Below are positions 26,081 through 34,799 of a DNA stretch of 64,000 nt, piece after piece. Numbering within the stretch: position 1 is the stretch's first letter; each line of letters begins with the position of its first letter. Location: contig NZ_ML974130.1 in the NCBI RefSeq assembly GCF_004143485.2, forward strand, positions 532,363 through 596,362, written 5' to 3'. The translations under genes and the position numbers were made by a program. The DNA comes from Halorussus amylolyticus. Lineage in GTDB: Archaea > Halobacteriota > Halobacteria > Halobacteriales > Haladaptataceae. The notes beneath the pieces are model-generated. The model saw only the letters and a program-made list of their open reading frames with translations, was not told where the DNA came from and searched no databases.

Positions 26081-27120
26081 GTGTCTTCCTCCAGAATGCT
26101 CGTTTCACCCGTCGCCGGAGCGAGGTGGTCCGCGGCGAGGTCCTCCATCTCGTCGGCGCGGATACACCACGCTCGGTGGTCCGCGTCGCCCTCGATTTCC
26201 TGGGGGTCGGGTGCGCCCCGGCGACAGTCCTCGACCGCCCACGGACACCTGTCGGCGAACGTGCAGTAGTCCGGGTCGTCCAGCAACTGCGGCGGGTGCC
26301 CGTCGATGACCGCGAGTTCCCGGTCGGGGAACCGAACGTCGGGAAACGCGTTCTGAAGCAGGATGGCGTAGGGGTGGCGCGGCCGGTCGAACAGGTCCAC
26401 GACGCGCCCGGTTTCGGCCATCTGCCCGCCGTGCATCACCGCCATCGAATCGCAGTTCTCGAACACGATGGAGATGTCGTGGGTTATCATCAGCATGCTG
26501 ATGTCCCAGTCGTCTTTCAGGTCGTTGATGTAGTCGAGGATTTGGTCCTGCATTATCACGTCGAGCGCGGTGGTCGGTTCGTCCGCGATGATGAGACTCG
26601 GCTGTAAGAACAGCGAGAACGCGATGATGGTCCGCTGTTGCATCCCGCCCGAGAACTGGTGAGGGTAGTCGTGGATGCGCGACTCGGAGATGCCGACCAC
26701 GTCGAACAGTTCCCGGAGGCGGTCGACGGCCTCGGCCTTAGTCAGGTCGGTGTGGTACTTCGCCATCTCGATGGCCTGGTCGCTCAGCTTCATCACCGGG
26801 TCGAGACTGTTCATCGACGACTGGGGGATGACCGAAATCTCCTTCCACCGAATCTTCTTGTTGAACTCGGATTCGGAGTAGTCCTGAATCTCCTCGCCCT
26901 TGTACCTGATTTTCCCGGAGGTGACCTCACCGTTGTCGTCGAGACCACCGACGATGGAGTCGGCGAGCGTGGACTTTCCGCATCCGCTCTCGCCGACCAG
27001 ACCGAAGTAGTCGTGCTCCTCGATTGCGAACGAGGCGCTGTTGACCGCGTGAACGTCGCTGTCCCCGGTGGTTCGGTACGTGATGTCTACGTCTTCGAAT
27101 TCGAGAATCGGTTCGGACAT
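26077..27120 (-). CDS. dppD: ABC transporter ATP-binding protein, DppD type
   Basis: A 347-residue ATPase paired with DppF. Walker A is GESGCGKSTLADSI, the signature is FSGGMQQRTIIAFSL, Walker B is SLIIADEPTTALDV and the switch histidine is in MITHDISIV. The C-terminal domain carries CTFADRCPWAVEDCRRGAPD, the same four-cysteine pattern as DppF. It starts 1 bp after the dppC stop, consistent with a single operon. Confidence 0.93.
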   Translation of the reverse strand: MSEPILEFEDVDITYRTTGDSDVHAVNSASFAIEEHDYFGLVGESGCGKSTLADSIVGGLDDNGEVTSGKIRYKGEEIQDYSESEFNKKIRWKEISVIPQSSMNSLDPVMKLSDQAIEMAKYHTDLTKAEAVDRLRELFDVVGISESRIHDYPHQFSGGMQQRTIIAFSLFLQPSLIIADEPTTALDVIMQDQILDYINDLKDDWDISMLMITHDISIVFENCDSMAVMHGGQMAETGRVVDLFDRPRHPYAILLQNAFPDVRFPDRELAVIDGHPPQLLDDPDYCTFADRCPWAVEDCRRGAPDPQEIEGDADHRAWCIRADEMEDLAADHLAPATGETSILEEDT

Positions 27121-27121
27121 G

Positions 27122-28024
27122 TTAGACCACCACCTCGTCGTCGCCGCTCGTGCCTTCGTAGCCCCGCCCGAGGAGGTACAGCGACAGGACCGTCAGCGAA
27201 ATCATGATGCCCGGCGGGAACGACCACCACCACGCTTCGACCACGCGGCCCGACTGGTGGGCGTTCCTGAGCATGATTCCCCACGTGGGGTTGAACGGGT
27301 CGGTCACGCCGATGAACGACAGCCCCGCCTGTTCGAGAATCGCCAGCCCCACGCCCATCGCGAAGAACAGCGCGGCCATGTTCGCGATGTTGGGCAGGAT
27401 GTGCTTTCTGATAATCCACGGCGTGCTCGCGCCTGCGGCTTGAGCCGCCATGATGTACGGCCGTTGCTTTATCTGAAGCACCTGCGACCGGATGACGCGG
27501 GCGATGAATCGCCACAACACCAGGCCGATTATCGCAATCGTAGTGTAGAAGCCCGCGCCGAAGAACGTGATGAGGACGATTGCGAACGGGATGAACGGAA
27601 TCCCGTAGATGAAGTCCACGAATCGCATGAGGAAGCTCTCCGTTCTCCCCCCGACGTACCCCGCGGTCACGCCGACGAAAAGCCCGATAGAGAGCATGAG
27701 CGACCCCGCCAGCAGGCCGGTGATGACGGTGGTTCGCGCGCCGTACAGGAGCCGCGACAGCACGTCTTCACCCCGGTCGTTCGTCCCGAGCGGATGGTCG
27801 AGCGACGGCTCGGCGTACCGGAGTAACTGACCGTCTTCGCGGTGTTGGACGTTGTACTGATACGGCGCTATCGCTGGCCCGATAGTACCGAGAACCAGAA
27901 TGATGACCAGACAGACGAACGCGAACTTGGTGATTCGCTCCTGCAGTAGCTTCCTGAGAGTGTTGAGAAGTACGATACCGTAGTCGCTCTCTTTGAAGTT
28001 CTTGAATGCGTTCGTGACACTCAT
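27122..28024 (-). CDS. dppC: ABC transporter permease, DppC type
   Basis: A 300-residue second permease. Family features are the N-terminal helix KFAFVCLVIILVLGTIGPAIAPY, the DHPLGTNDRGEDVLSRLLYGART motif of DppC/OppC, and an EAA loop near QAAGASTPWIIRKHILPNI. It is the first gene of the operon dppC-dppD-dppF-dppB. About six membrane helices. Confidence 0.92.
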   Translation of the reverse strand: MSVTNAFKNFKESDYGIVLLNTLRKLLQERITKFAFVCLVIILVLGTIGPAIAPYQYNVQHREDGQLLRYAEPSLDHPLGTNDRGEDVLSRLLYGARTTVITGLLAGSLMLSIGLFVGVTAGYVGGRTESFLMRFVDFIYGIPFIPFAIVLITFFGAGFYTTIAIIGLVLWRFIARVIRSQVLQIKQRPYIMAAQAAGASTPWIIRKHILPNIANMAALFFAMGVGLAILEQAGLSFIGVTDPFNPTWGIMLRNAHQSGRVVEAWWWSFPPGIMISLTVLSLYLLGRGYEGTSGDDEVVV

Positions 28025-28313
28025 CGTCGTTCGCTCCTATTCGGGTCGCGCTTTGCTCGCCATTCGTTCGAAAGACTGTTATTTGGAATAATCACGGGCC
28101 ATCTCCGGTGTATGTGCATTGAGAGCAATCCACGTATATTATTAAGATTTTCGGTGAAAATGATTCTATTCTCTATGATTCTTGGGGTAAATTACCTATG
28201 AAATAGGAAACCGGCAAAACAGAATTGGGGATACAGAGACGAGATGCCCGAATGTATTCAGTAGATGACTAGTCCGGGTTCGGGCGCACGCAGAAGATTC
28301 GGGGGTTCGACGC
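28025..28313. other. AT-rich promoter region of the dpp operon
   Basis: Nearly 290 bp without a gene between the dppC start and the thioredoxin-fold gene's terminator. It is clearly AT-richer than the surroundings (for example 28130-28230), with several TATA-like stretches that could drive the minus-strand operon. No operator could be named. Confidence 0.5.
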
Positions 28314-28336
28314 CGACGGCCGAGGGGCGGCCGTCG
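28314..28336. terminator. 9-bp hairpin abutting the thioredoxin-fold gene stop
   Basis: CGACGGCCG (28314-28322) pairs with CGGCCGTCG (28328-28336) around AGGGG. It directly follows the minus-strand stop at 28337. Confidence 0.55.
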
Positions 28337-28993
28337 TCACCGCCACAGCGCTTCGAGTTCGGTTTCGATGACCCCCTCGTCGTTGTCACCGTACAGCCTC
28401 GTATCGACCGCTCCGTCGCGCACGAACAGCATCGCCGGTCCCGCGGTGACGTCGTACTCCCGCCTGAGCGTCTCCTTGTACTCCGGGCCGTACACCGCGA
28501 CCGGGAGCACGTCCCGAGGTTCCTCGAAGACGGACTCGAGTCGGGCCTTGAGCGCGTCGCACGGTTCGCAGTCGTCGAGCCAGACGTACACGAACAGTCG
28601 GGCGTAGATGTCCACGAACTCGGGGAGGTGGTCGCCGGGCACCGGCACGAACCGGTCGGGCACGCCGTCGGTCCGGACGGGGTCGGGTCGGAACAGCCTC
28701 AAGAGCGGCACGACCGGAAGCCACTCGTCGGCCGCCGCGTCCACGAAGTCGGCGAGCGCGCACAACTCGGCCACGGTTCGAGGGTCCTTCTCGGCCAGTC
28801 TGACGAACGGTTCGACCACGGTCTCGTCGCTGATTTTCTCCCGAATCAGTGCCCCGAGTTCGTCCCCGGACCCCTCGGCGACGGTCGCCTGATGGTCGGC
28901 GAGCGACGACTCGAATTCGCTCGACAGCGAGATTTCGCCGTCTCGCTCGTTGAGCACGTCGTTCGAGAAGAGTAACGCTGTGGCTTCGTCCAT
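28337..28993 (-). CDS. Thioredoxin-fold protein with helical N-terminal domain
   Basis: A 218-residue protein. The C-terminal 90 residues form a thioredoxin fold: FVYVWLDDCEPCDALKARL holds the CxxC pair at about residues 141-144, and YDVTAGPAMLFVRDG carries the usual cis-position before AMLF. The active site reads CEPC rather than CGPC. The first 110 residues are mostly helical and unassigned. No signal peptide, so it should be cytoplasmic, acting in thiol exchange or as a redox sensor. A TATA-like CTTTATCTG lies about 28 bp upstream, so the mRNA is leaderless. Confidence 0.82.
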   Translation of the reverse strand: MDEATALLFSNDVLNERDGEISLSSEFESSLADHQATVAEGSGDELGALIREKISDETVVEPFVRLAEKDPRTVAELCALADFVDAAADEWLPVVPLLRLFRPDPVRTDGVPDRFVPVPGDHLPEFVDIYARLFVYVWLDDCEPCDALKARLESVFEEPRDVLPVAVYGPEYKETLRREYDVTAGPAMLFVRDGAVDTRLYGDNDEGVIETELEALWR

Positions 28994-29109
28994 ACAACAT
29001 CAAAACCGCGGAACAGATAAAGAATTATTGCTTAAGCGAGTGTTTTCGCGACGAAGTAAAATATCGCCGGGGGCGGGAGCCGGGAGCGGCGGCTTCCGCG
29101 GAAATGCCG

Positions 29110-29904
29110 CTACCGCTCGACCCAGTGTTCGAGTCGGCCGACGCCCTCGACTTCGATTTCGACGTGGTCGCCGTCGCTCAGGGGACCGACCCCGACCGTG
29201 GTGCCCATCGCCACGATGTCGCCGGGTTCGAGCGTGAGGAACTTCGACACCTCGTGAATCGCCCGCGATGCCGGAAACACGAGTTCGTCGTTGTTCGAGT
29301 CCTGCCGCTGCTCGCCGTTGAGCCAGAGTTGGACTCGCGGTTCTTCGGGAACCTCGTCGGGAGTCGCCATCACGGGACCGATGGGGGCCGAGTTGTCGAA
29401 CGCCTTGCCCCGGACCCAGTTGCGCTCGGCGTCCTGGTCGTCGCGGTTCGAGAGGTCGTTCAGACACGTGTAGCCCGCGACCACGTCCATGTAATCGTCC
29501 TCGGCGACGTTCCGGCACTGCTCGCCGATGACGACGCCGAACTCGGCCTCGTAGTCGATTCGACCCTGCCCGAGTTCGATGTCGCCCTTGTCGCGGCCTT
29601 CGAACTCCTCGGCCTCGGCCGCGGGCGTCGGGAGCGTCACGGTGTCGCCGTGGCCTGCGACTGCGTTCGGTCCCTTGAGGAAGAATCCCGGCCGCTTCGG
29701 GAGGTCCTCGGGAATCGACCGGCCGGCCTCCTCGATGTGGTTGATGTAATTGGCGGCGACGCAGACGATTTTCGACGGTTCGACCGGCGGTAGGACATCG
29801 ACCTCCGCGGGGTCGTACTCGTCGTCGCCGAACTCGATGACACCGTCTCGCCACTCGCCTCGCCGGATAGAACCGGCTTTATCTTTGAATCGTACACTAC
29901 GCAT
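29110..29904 (-). CDS. Fumarylacetoacetate hydrolase family protein (paralogue 1)
   Basis: A 264-residue FAH-family enzyme. PSKIVCVAANYINHIEEAG near residue 52 is the substrate-loop motif. DYEAEFGVVIGEQC and GYTCLNDLSNRD supply the Glu, Glu and Asp metal ligands. The C-terminal TLEPGDIVAMGTTVGVGPL is standard. Family members hydrolyse or decarboxylate 2-keto or 2,4-diketo acids, or dehydrate 2-keto-3-deoxy sugar acids. It has an insert of about 20 residues (AEEFEGRDKGDIELGQGR) absent from the closely similar paralogue at 32920-33690. Start at 29904 (MRSVRFKD), below a TATA-like CTATATGA. It is divergent from the aldo/keto reductase. Confidence 0.88.
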   Translation of the reverse strand: MRSVRFKDKAGSIRRGEWRDGVIEFGDDEYDPAEVDVLPPVEPSKIVCVAANYINHIEEAGRSIPEDLPKRPGFFLKGPNAVAGHGDTVTLPTPAAEAEEFEGRDKGDIELGQGRIDYEAEFGVVIGEQCRNVAEDDYMDVVAGYTCLNDLSNRDDQDAERNWVRGKAFDNSAPIGPVMATPDEVPEEPRVQLWLNGEQRQDSNNDELVFPASRAIHEVSKFLTLEPGDIVAMGTTVGVGPLSDGDHVEIEVEGVGRLEHWVER

Positions 29905-30098
29905 GGATGTTCGCCTACAAAGATTCGCCGAGAGGTCATATAGGTACGTATCGGTCAGATTCGGTCGGAGAGCAACCGTTCTCGGACGAGAATCCCGCGA
30001 TACCGTGCGGATAACTGCAAAATCCATGCTTTCGAGGGGGCAAACGTAGCACACCATCGGCGTAACGCTTTTCTAATCTATCGTCCATTGTGCGGGGT

Positions 30099-30917
30099 AT
30101 GGTAACACGCCCGGAGATACCGGCGCTCGGTCTCGGGACCTACAGAAACACCGACCGCGAGGAGTGTCGAGACAACGTCCGAAGCGCACTCGACCTCGGC
30201 TATCGCCACATCGACACCGCGGAAGCGTACGGCAACGAAGTCGCGGTCGGCGAGGGAATCGCGGACTCCGGGGTGGCGCGCGACGAGGTGTTCGTGGCGA
30301 CGAAGGTGCTTCACCCGAAGTTCGCCGAGGGGTACGCCTCGGACGAAATCGTCGCCAGCGCGCGCGACTGTCTCGAGCGACTGGGTCTCGACAGCGTAGA
30401 CCTGCTCTACGGCGTCCACTGGCCCGCTGGCGACTACGACCCCGAGGAGACGTTCGACGCGTGTGCGACCCTCCACGACGAGGGCGTCGTGGACCACGTC
30501 GGCGTCTGTAACCTCACGCCGGAGCTGCTCGACGAGGCACGCGACGCCTCGGACGTGCCGATTGGCGCGCTTCAGGTCGAGTGCCACCCCCTCCTCCAGC
30601 AGGAAGCGCTCAGAGAGTACTGCGAGCGCCACGACATCGAACTCGTCGCGTACGCGCCACTCGGGTACGGTGCGGTGTTCGACGCGCCCGAGATTCGGGA
30701 GATAGCCGACGAACACGGCGTCAGCGAGGCGCAGGTGAGTCTGGCGTGGCTCCGCGAGAAGGGCGTCTGTACGATTCCGAAAGCGAGCACGGCCGAACAC
30801 ATCCGCGACAACTGGGAGTCGTTGGCGTTCGACCTCGACGACGAGGACATCGACGCTATCGACGCCATCGACCGCGAGGACAGACAGTACGACCCCGAGT
30901 ACGCGCCCGACTGGTGA
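30099..30917 (+). CDS. Aldo/keto reductase
   Basis: A 272-residue TIM-barrel NAD(P)H-dependent reductase. The catalytic tetrad is present: D39 and Y44 in RHIDTAEAYGNE, K69 in VFVATKVLH and H107 in LLYGVHWPAG. The cofactor segment TIPKASTAEHIRDNWES near the end is typical. It reduces aldehydes or ketones of sugars or keto acids. It lies between two FAH-family genes, suggesting a shared catabolic route. Start at 30099 (MVTRPEIP) is preferred over 30090. Confidence 0.9.
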   Translation: MVTRPEIPALGLGTYRNTDREECRDNVRSALDLGYRHIDTAEAYGNEVAVGEGIADSGVARDEVFVATKVLHPKFAEGYASDEIVASARDCLERLGLDSVDLLYGVHWPAGDYDPEETFDACATLHDEGVVDHVGVCNLTPELLDEARDASDVPIGALQVECHPLLQQEALREYCERHDIELVAYAPLGYGAVFDAPEIREIADEHGVSEAQVSLAWLREKGVCTIPKASTAEHIRDNWESLAFDLDDEDIDAIDAIDREDRQYDPEYAPDW

Positions 30918-30924
30918 GCGCCCA

Positions 30925-30969
30925 GTTCGAGGGCCGGGCGACTCGGAACGAGTCGCCCGGCCCTCGAAC
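30925..30969. terminator. Perfect 21-bp hairpin between convergent genes
   Basis: Arms 30925-30945 and 30949-30969 are exact reverse complements around GAA. This is the longest perfect stem in the window. It starts 7 bp after the aldo/keto reductase stop and ends 12 bp before the opposing FAH-family stop. Confidence 0.8.
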
Positions 30970-30981
30970 TACCTGCCCGAA

Positions 30982-31836
30982 TTACTCGTCCGGACTCCCG
31001 ACCGTGTTCGACAGCGTGCCGACGCCCTCGACCTCGACCTCGATGGTGTCGCCTTCCTCCATCGAGATGTCTTGGAACTCGCCGACGCCTTCGGGCGTCC
31101 CGGTCGCAATCACGTCGCCGGGTTGGAGTTCGACGCGACTCGACGCGAACGAAACGAGTTCGGCCGTGTCGTAAATCATGAGGTCGGTGTCCTCGTCCTG
31201 CATCACGTCGCCGTTGTACCGCGAGGTGACGTGGAGGTCGTTCGGGTCGCCGACTTCGTCGGTCGTGACGACTTCCGGACCGACCGGCGTGGTCCGGGCC
31301 ATGTTCTTCGAGGAGAACCAGTCGATGGCGTCGTCGTCGCCCGCTTCGAGTCGCTGGAGGTTGCGCGCGGTCACGTCGTTCAGCACGGTGTACCCCGCGA
31401 CGTAGTCGAGCGCTTCGTCTTCGTCCACCTGCCACGCCGGTTCGCCGATGACCGCGGCGAGTTCGCCCTCGTAATCGAGTCGCTCCACGATTGGCCGGTG
31501 GTACGCGATTGGCTGTTCGTGGCCGACCAGCGACCCGTACGTCTTCATGAACAGCAGGGGCCACTCGAACTCGCGGTCGGTCTTGCCGACCTCCTCGATG
31601 TGCGAGTGATAGTTCAGCGCGGCCGCGAACACGGTGTTCGTCGGCGTCGTCGGCGGAAGGTACTCGACATCGTCGGCGTCGTGGGTGTCGTCGCCGTCGG
31701 GGAGCGAGTCACCGCCCGTCACTGTTTCGAGCGCGTCGGTGAAGCCATCGACGCCGTCGGTGATGTCGGCGACCGTTCCGTTCTCCGCCACCCCGACGCG
31801 GGGGCCGCGGCCGGTGGAAAATCTGAGTAGTCGCAT
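30982..31836 (-). CDS. Fumarylacetoacetate hydrolase family protein (paralogue 2)
   Basis: A 284-residue FAH-family enzyme, more distant from the other two copies. An N-terminal domain of about 65 residues (MRLLRFSTGRGPRVGVAENG) precedes the core. The core has NTVFAAALNYHSHIEEVG, LDYEGELAAVIGEPAW and GYTVLNDVTARN (metal ligands), and ends ELQPGDVIATGTPEGVGEF. This architecture is common in 2-keto-3-deoxy or diketo-acid hydrolases. It has its own promoter (TATA-like ATCTATTTCT about 30 bp upstream), so it is not strictly in an operon with the aldolase upstream. Confidence 0.9.
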   Translation of the reverse strand: MRLLRFSTGRGPRVGVAENGTVADITDGVDGFTDALETVTGGDSLPDGDDTHDADDVEYLPPTTPTNTVFAAALNYHSHIEEVGKTDREFEWPLLFMKTYGSLVGHEQPIAYHRPIVERLDYEGELAAVIGEPAWQVDEDEALDYVAGYTVLNDVTARNLQRLEAGDDDAIDWFSSKNMARTTPVGPEVVTTDEVGDPNDLHVTSRYNGDVMQDEDTDLMIYDTAELVSFASSRVELQPGDVIATGTPEGVGEFQDISMEEGDTIEVEVEGVGTLSNTVGSPDE

Positions 31837-31899
31837 GCTCGACTAGTGATAGTCGGCCCAGAAGAAATAGATTGTGGGTTGTTAACTAATAACAGCTTA

Positions 31900-32676
31900 C
31901 TACCGAAGATTCTCGAGTCTCGACCCGAGGACCGACCGCGCCGACGCGATTTCGTCGCCGAGTCGGAGGAGTCGGTAGCCGCGCTCGATGGCGTCCGCGG
32001 CGTCGTCGGTGTCGTTCGTGACCCACCCGACCGGAACGTCGGCGTCGAGGCAGGCTTCCCGGACCGCCTCGATGGCGTCTCGAACGTCGGGGTGGTCCTT
32101 TTCGAAGGGGTGGCCCATCGAGATGGAGAGGTCGGCCGGGCCGACGAACGCGAAGCCGAGTTCGGGAACGCGCAGAATCTCGTCCAGATTCTCGACCGCA
32201 GTTCGGCTCTCTATCATGCATCCGACCGAAACCGCCTCGTCGTGGTCGGCGACGTTCAGCGACGAGACGTTTCCCCACCCGCTGTCGCGGCCCGCACCTG
32301 CGCCGTAGTTGCCGGGGCGTCCTTCGTAGACGAACCGGGAAGCCTCGACCGCCCCGCGAATTTCCGCGGCCGAGTCCACGCGTGGAATCAGTATCGACTT
32401 GATTCCCGTGTCGAGTACCTTCCGAACGACGTGCGGGTCGCCGGAGGGAAGCCGAACGAGGAGGTCGATTCCGGCCGCGTCGGCGGCCCGATTTAGCTCG
32501 TCGAGCGCCCGACTGTCGTAGGGGCTACTGCCCGTGTGTTCGAGGTCCACCCACACGAAGTCGAGGCCGATGGCCCCGTACACTTCCACGATGGCGGGCG
32601 CGGTCGTCGAGGCCCTCGCCCCGAGAACCGGGTCGTCGCCGCCGAGCAGACTGCTCAGATACCGTCGTTCGTTCAT
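31900..32676 (-). CDS. HpcH/HpaI-type class II 2-keto-acid aldolase
   Basis: A 258-residue TIM-barrel aldolase. The early DFVWVDLEHTGSSPYD, the metal-site segment VGCMIESRTAVENLDEI (Glu) and VGPADLSISMG (Asp) match the 4-hydroxy-2-oxoheptanedioate / 2-keto-3-deoxyglucarate aldolase family, which splits a 2-keto acid into pyruvate and an aldehyde. It sits 63 bp upstream of FAH paralogue 2 on the same strand. A TATA-like AATATTGAATAC lies about 30 bp upstream. With the aldo/keto reductase and three FAH proteins it suggests 2-keto-acid catabolism from aromatics or sugar acids. Confidence 0.9.
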   Translation of the reverse strand: MNERRYLSSLLGGDDPVLGARASTTAPAIVEVYGAIGLDFVWVDLEHTGSSPYDSRALDELNRAADAAGIDLLVRLPSGDPHVVRKVLDTGIKSILIPRVDSAAEIRGAVEASRFVYEGRPGNYGAGAGRDSGWGNVSSLNVADHDEAVSVGCMIESRTAVENLDEILRVPELGFAFVGPADLSISMGHPFEKDHPDVRDAIEAVREACLDADVPVGWVTNDTDDAADAIERGYRLLRLGDEIASARSVLGSRLENLR

Positions 32677-32885
32677 ACGACCCTCTGAACGAGCGACGTA
32701 TTCAATATTCGGGGCATCATCGAATATTCCTGAAAATTCGTAGCCAAATACTCGCCCTCACCAAGGGAATGTATTTCTTGGGCGTGGCCGTGAAGCGTCC
32801 GCTGTCTCCCGATTCGAACTGTGTGTGGGTGTCTCTAGCATATCGGTGCCGAGCGTCGAGACGTGCATTTTACCGGGGAACGAAT

Positions 32886-32893
32886 CTATTTAG
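32886..32893 (+). promoter_or_regulatory. TATA box of FAH paralogue 3
   Basis: CTATTTAG is about 30 bp before the ATG at 32920. This places the start there rather than at 32863. Confidence 0.65.
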
Positions 32894-32919
32894 GCGAATC
32901 CGTCAGAGTTTTTCCCGCC

Positions 32920-33690
32920 ATGCAACGAGTTCGCTTCCGAGACCCTTCGGGGTCGGTGCGCGTCGGCGAATGGACCGACGACGGCGTCGTGTTCTCGACC
33001 CAGCGCTACGACGTGGACGAGGTCACGATTCTCCCGCCGACCGAACCGAGCAAAATCGTGTGCGTCGGCCTGAACTACGCCGACCACGCCGAGGAGACCG
33101 ATTCGGAGATTCCCGAGCGTCCGCTCCTGTTCCTGAAAGCGCCGAACACGCTCGCGGCGCACGGCGACACCATCGCGCTCCCCGACAAAGAACGAATCGA
33201 CCACGAGGCCGAACTCGGCGTCGTCATCGGCGAACAGTGCCGGAACGTTCCGGCCGAGAAGGCCGAGGAGGTCATCGCGGGCTACACCTGCGTCAACGAC
33301 CTCTCGAACCGCGACGACCAGCGCCAAGAGCAGAACTGGGTCCGGGGCAAGTCGTTCGACAACGCCGCACCCGTCGGTCCCTACGTCGCGGCACCCGAGA
33401 GCGTCCCCGACGACGCCGCCATCGAACTCCGGAAGAACGGCGAGGTCCAGCAGGAGTCCACCATCGACAATCTCATCTTCTCGGTTCCAGAACTCATCGA
33501 GGAGATTACGAAACTGGTGACTCTCGAACGCGGCGACGTCGTCGCGACCGGGACCACGTCGGGCGTGAGTCCGATAAGCGACGGCGACACCATCGAGGTC
33601 GAGGTCGAGGGCGTCGGCACGCTCCGCAACGAGTTCGTCGCAAACGAATTCACGGGCGAGGTCGAACAGGACTTCATGCCCGACCAGTAG
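32920..33690 (+). CDS. Fumarylacetoacetate hydrolase family protein (paralogue 3)
   Basis: A 256-residue FAH-family enzyme closely related to paralogue 1 (shared N terminus V-R-F, PSKIVCVGLNYADHAEE, LGVVIGEQCRNVP, GYTCVNDLSNRDDQ). It lacks paralogue 1's insert and has a longer C terminus (FTGEVEQDFMPDQ). Metal ligands are the two Glu of HEAELGVVIG and the Asp of VNDLS. It starts a leaderless mRNA from its own TATA box. It is divergent from the aldolase gene, so both face away from a shared control region at 32677-32919. Confidence 0.9.
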   Translation: MQRVRFRDPSGSVRVGEWTDDGVVFSTQRYDVDEVTILPPTEPSKIVCVGLNYADHAEETDSEIPERPLLFLKAPNTLAAHGDTIALPDKERIDHEAELGVVIGEQCRNVPAEKAEEVIAGYTCVNDLSNRDDQRQEQNWVRGKSFDNAAPVGPYVAAPESVPDDAAIELRKNGEVQQESTIDNLIFSVPELIEEITKLVTLERGDVVATGTTSGVSPISDGDTIEVEVEGVGTLRNEFVANEFTGEVEQDFMPDQ

Positions 33691-33744
33691 GTCGGACTCG
33701 AACCCGGTAGGCCGGAGTCGAACTCGGTTTTCGGCCCGAACAGG

Positions 33745-34659
33745 CTACCGATTCGCGACCCGACGCCACTCCCCGCGGAGGACCGGATACTTGACCGCGA
33801 CGAACCCGCACAGAATCGCGACGAATCCGAGCGCGGTCGGGAGCGTCACCACGTCACCGAGGACGAGGAACCCTGTCAGCGCCGCGAACGGCGGTATCGC
33901 GTACTCGATGAAGCTGAGTTCTATCGGCCCGATTTCGCCGAGCAGGTAGAAGTACAGGCCGTACCCCACCACGCTCCCGACGACGCCGAGGTAGACGACC
34001 GAGGCGACCATCTCGGGCGTCCACGCCGCGGAACTTCCGCGCTCGGTCGGCAACACCGCGCTGACGGCGTGGAGGAACACCGCCGCAATCGCCATCATCC
34101 CGCCCTGCGTCGAGGCCGCGGGGAGCGACGACTCCGAATCGTGGAGCAGGACCGCGCCCGCGGCGAACGAGACCGCCGACGCGAGGACGAGACCGACGCC
34201 GACGACGGTCTCGCCCGCGAGGTTCGACGGACTCGGTCGCGCGATGATTACCACGCCGATGAATCCGAGGAGAGCGCCGAGGACCCCGCCCGCGCCGAGG
34301 CGCTCGCTCGAACCGACGGCCCGGGTGAGCGCGGGCGTGATAATCGGAATCAGGCCGAGGAGGACCGCGGCCACGGTCGCGGAGACGAACAGTTCGCCCG
34401 CGAACAGGAAGCCGTAGTGCGCCCCGGTGAGGAGCGTCCCGCCGAGAAACAGGTACCGCCAGTCCGACCGACCGCGCGGCCGGAGGCGGTGGCCGCGCCA
34501 CGTCGCGTACCCGAGCAGGACGGCGGCCGCGAGGTCGAATCGGAGCGCGGCGAACAGCACCGGCGGCAGGTACGCTAGCCCCGCCTCGATGACGACGAAC
34601 GTGGACCCCCAAATCGCGGCGAGAGCGACGAACGCACCGACCACGCGGTAGCGACTCAT
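33745..34659 (-). CDS. EamA/DMT family transporter
   Basis: A 304-residue membrane protein with ten predicted helices in two homologous EamA halves. The first half starts ALAAIWGSTFVVIEAGL, and the second repeats with FAAGAVLLHDSE and YLLGEIGPIELSFIEYAIPPFAALTGFLVLGD. It exports or exchanges small metabolites; specificity unknown. The ATG at 34659 (MSRYRVVG) is the start. The open frame continues upstream into the malG gene in antisense, which is not coding. Convergent with FAH paralogue 3. Confidence 0.88.
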   Translation of the reverse strand: MSRYRVVGAFVALAAIWGSTFVVIEAGLAYLPPVLFAALRFDLAAAVLLGYATWRGHRLRPRGRSDWRYLFLGGTLLTGAHYGFLFAGELFVSATVAAVLLGLIPIITPALTRAVGSSERLGAGGVLGALLGFIGVVIIARPSPSNLAGETVVGVGLVLASAVSFAAGAVLLHDSESSLPAASTQGGMMAIAAVFLHAVSAVLPTERGSSAAWTPEMVASVVYLGVVGSVVGYGLYFYLLGEIGPIELSFIEYAIPPFAALTGFLVLGDVVTLPTALGFVAILCGFVAVKYPVLRGEWRRVANR

Positions 34660-34799
34660 TCCTCGAACGTGGTCGTCGGTGGGAGTAATACGCCGTGATT
34701 CCGGCAATCGTGCCGTCGCATTCGGTCGAATTTGGGTCGCGGTCTCTCGAATCGGTGAGAACAGTCGAACGACGAAACGCGGTTGGACCGACCGCGCCC

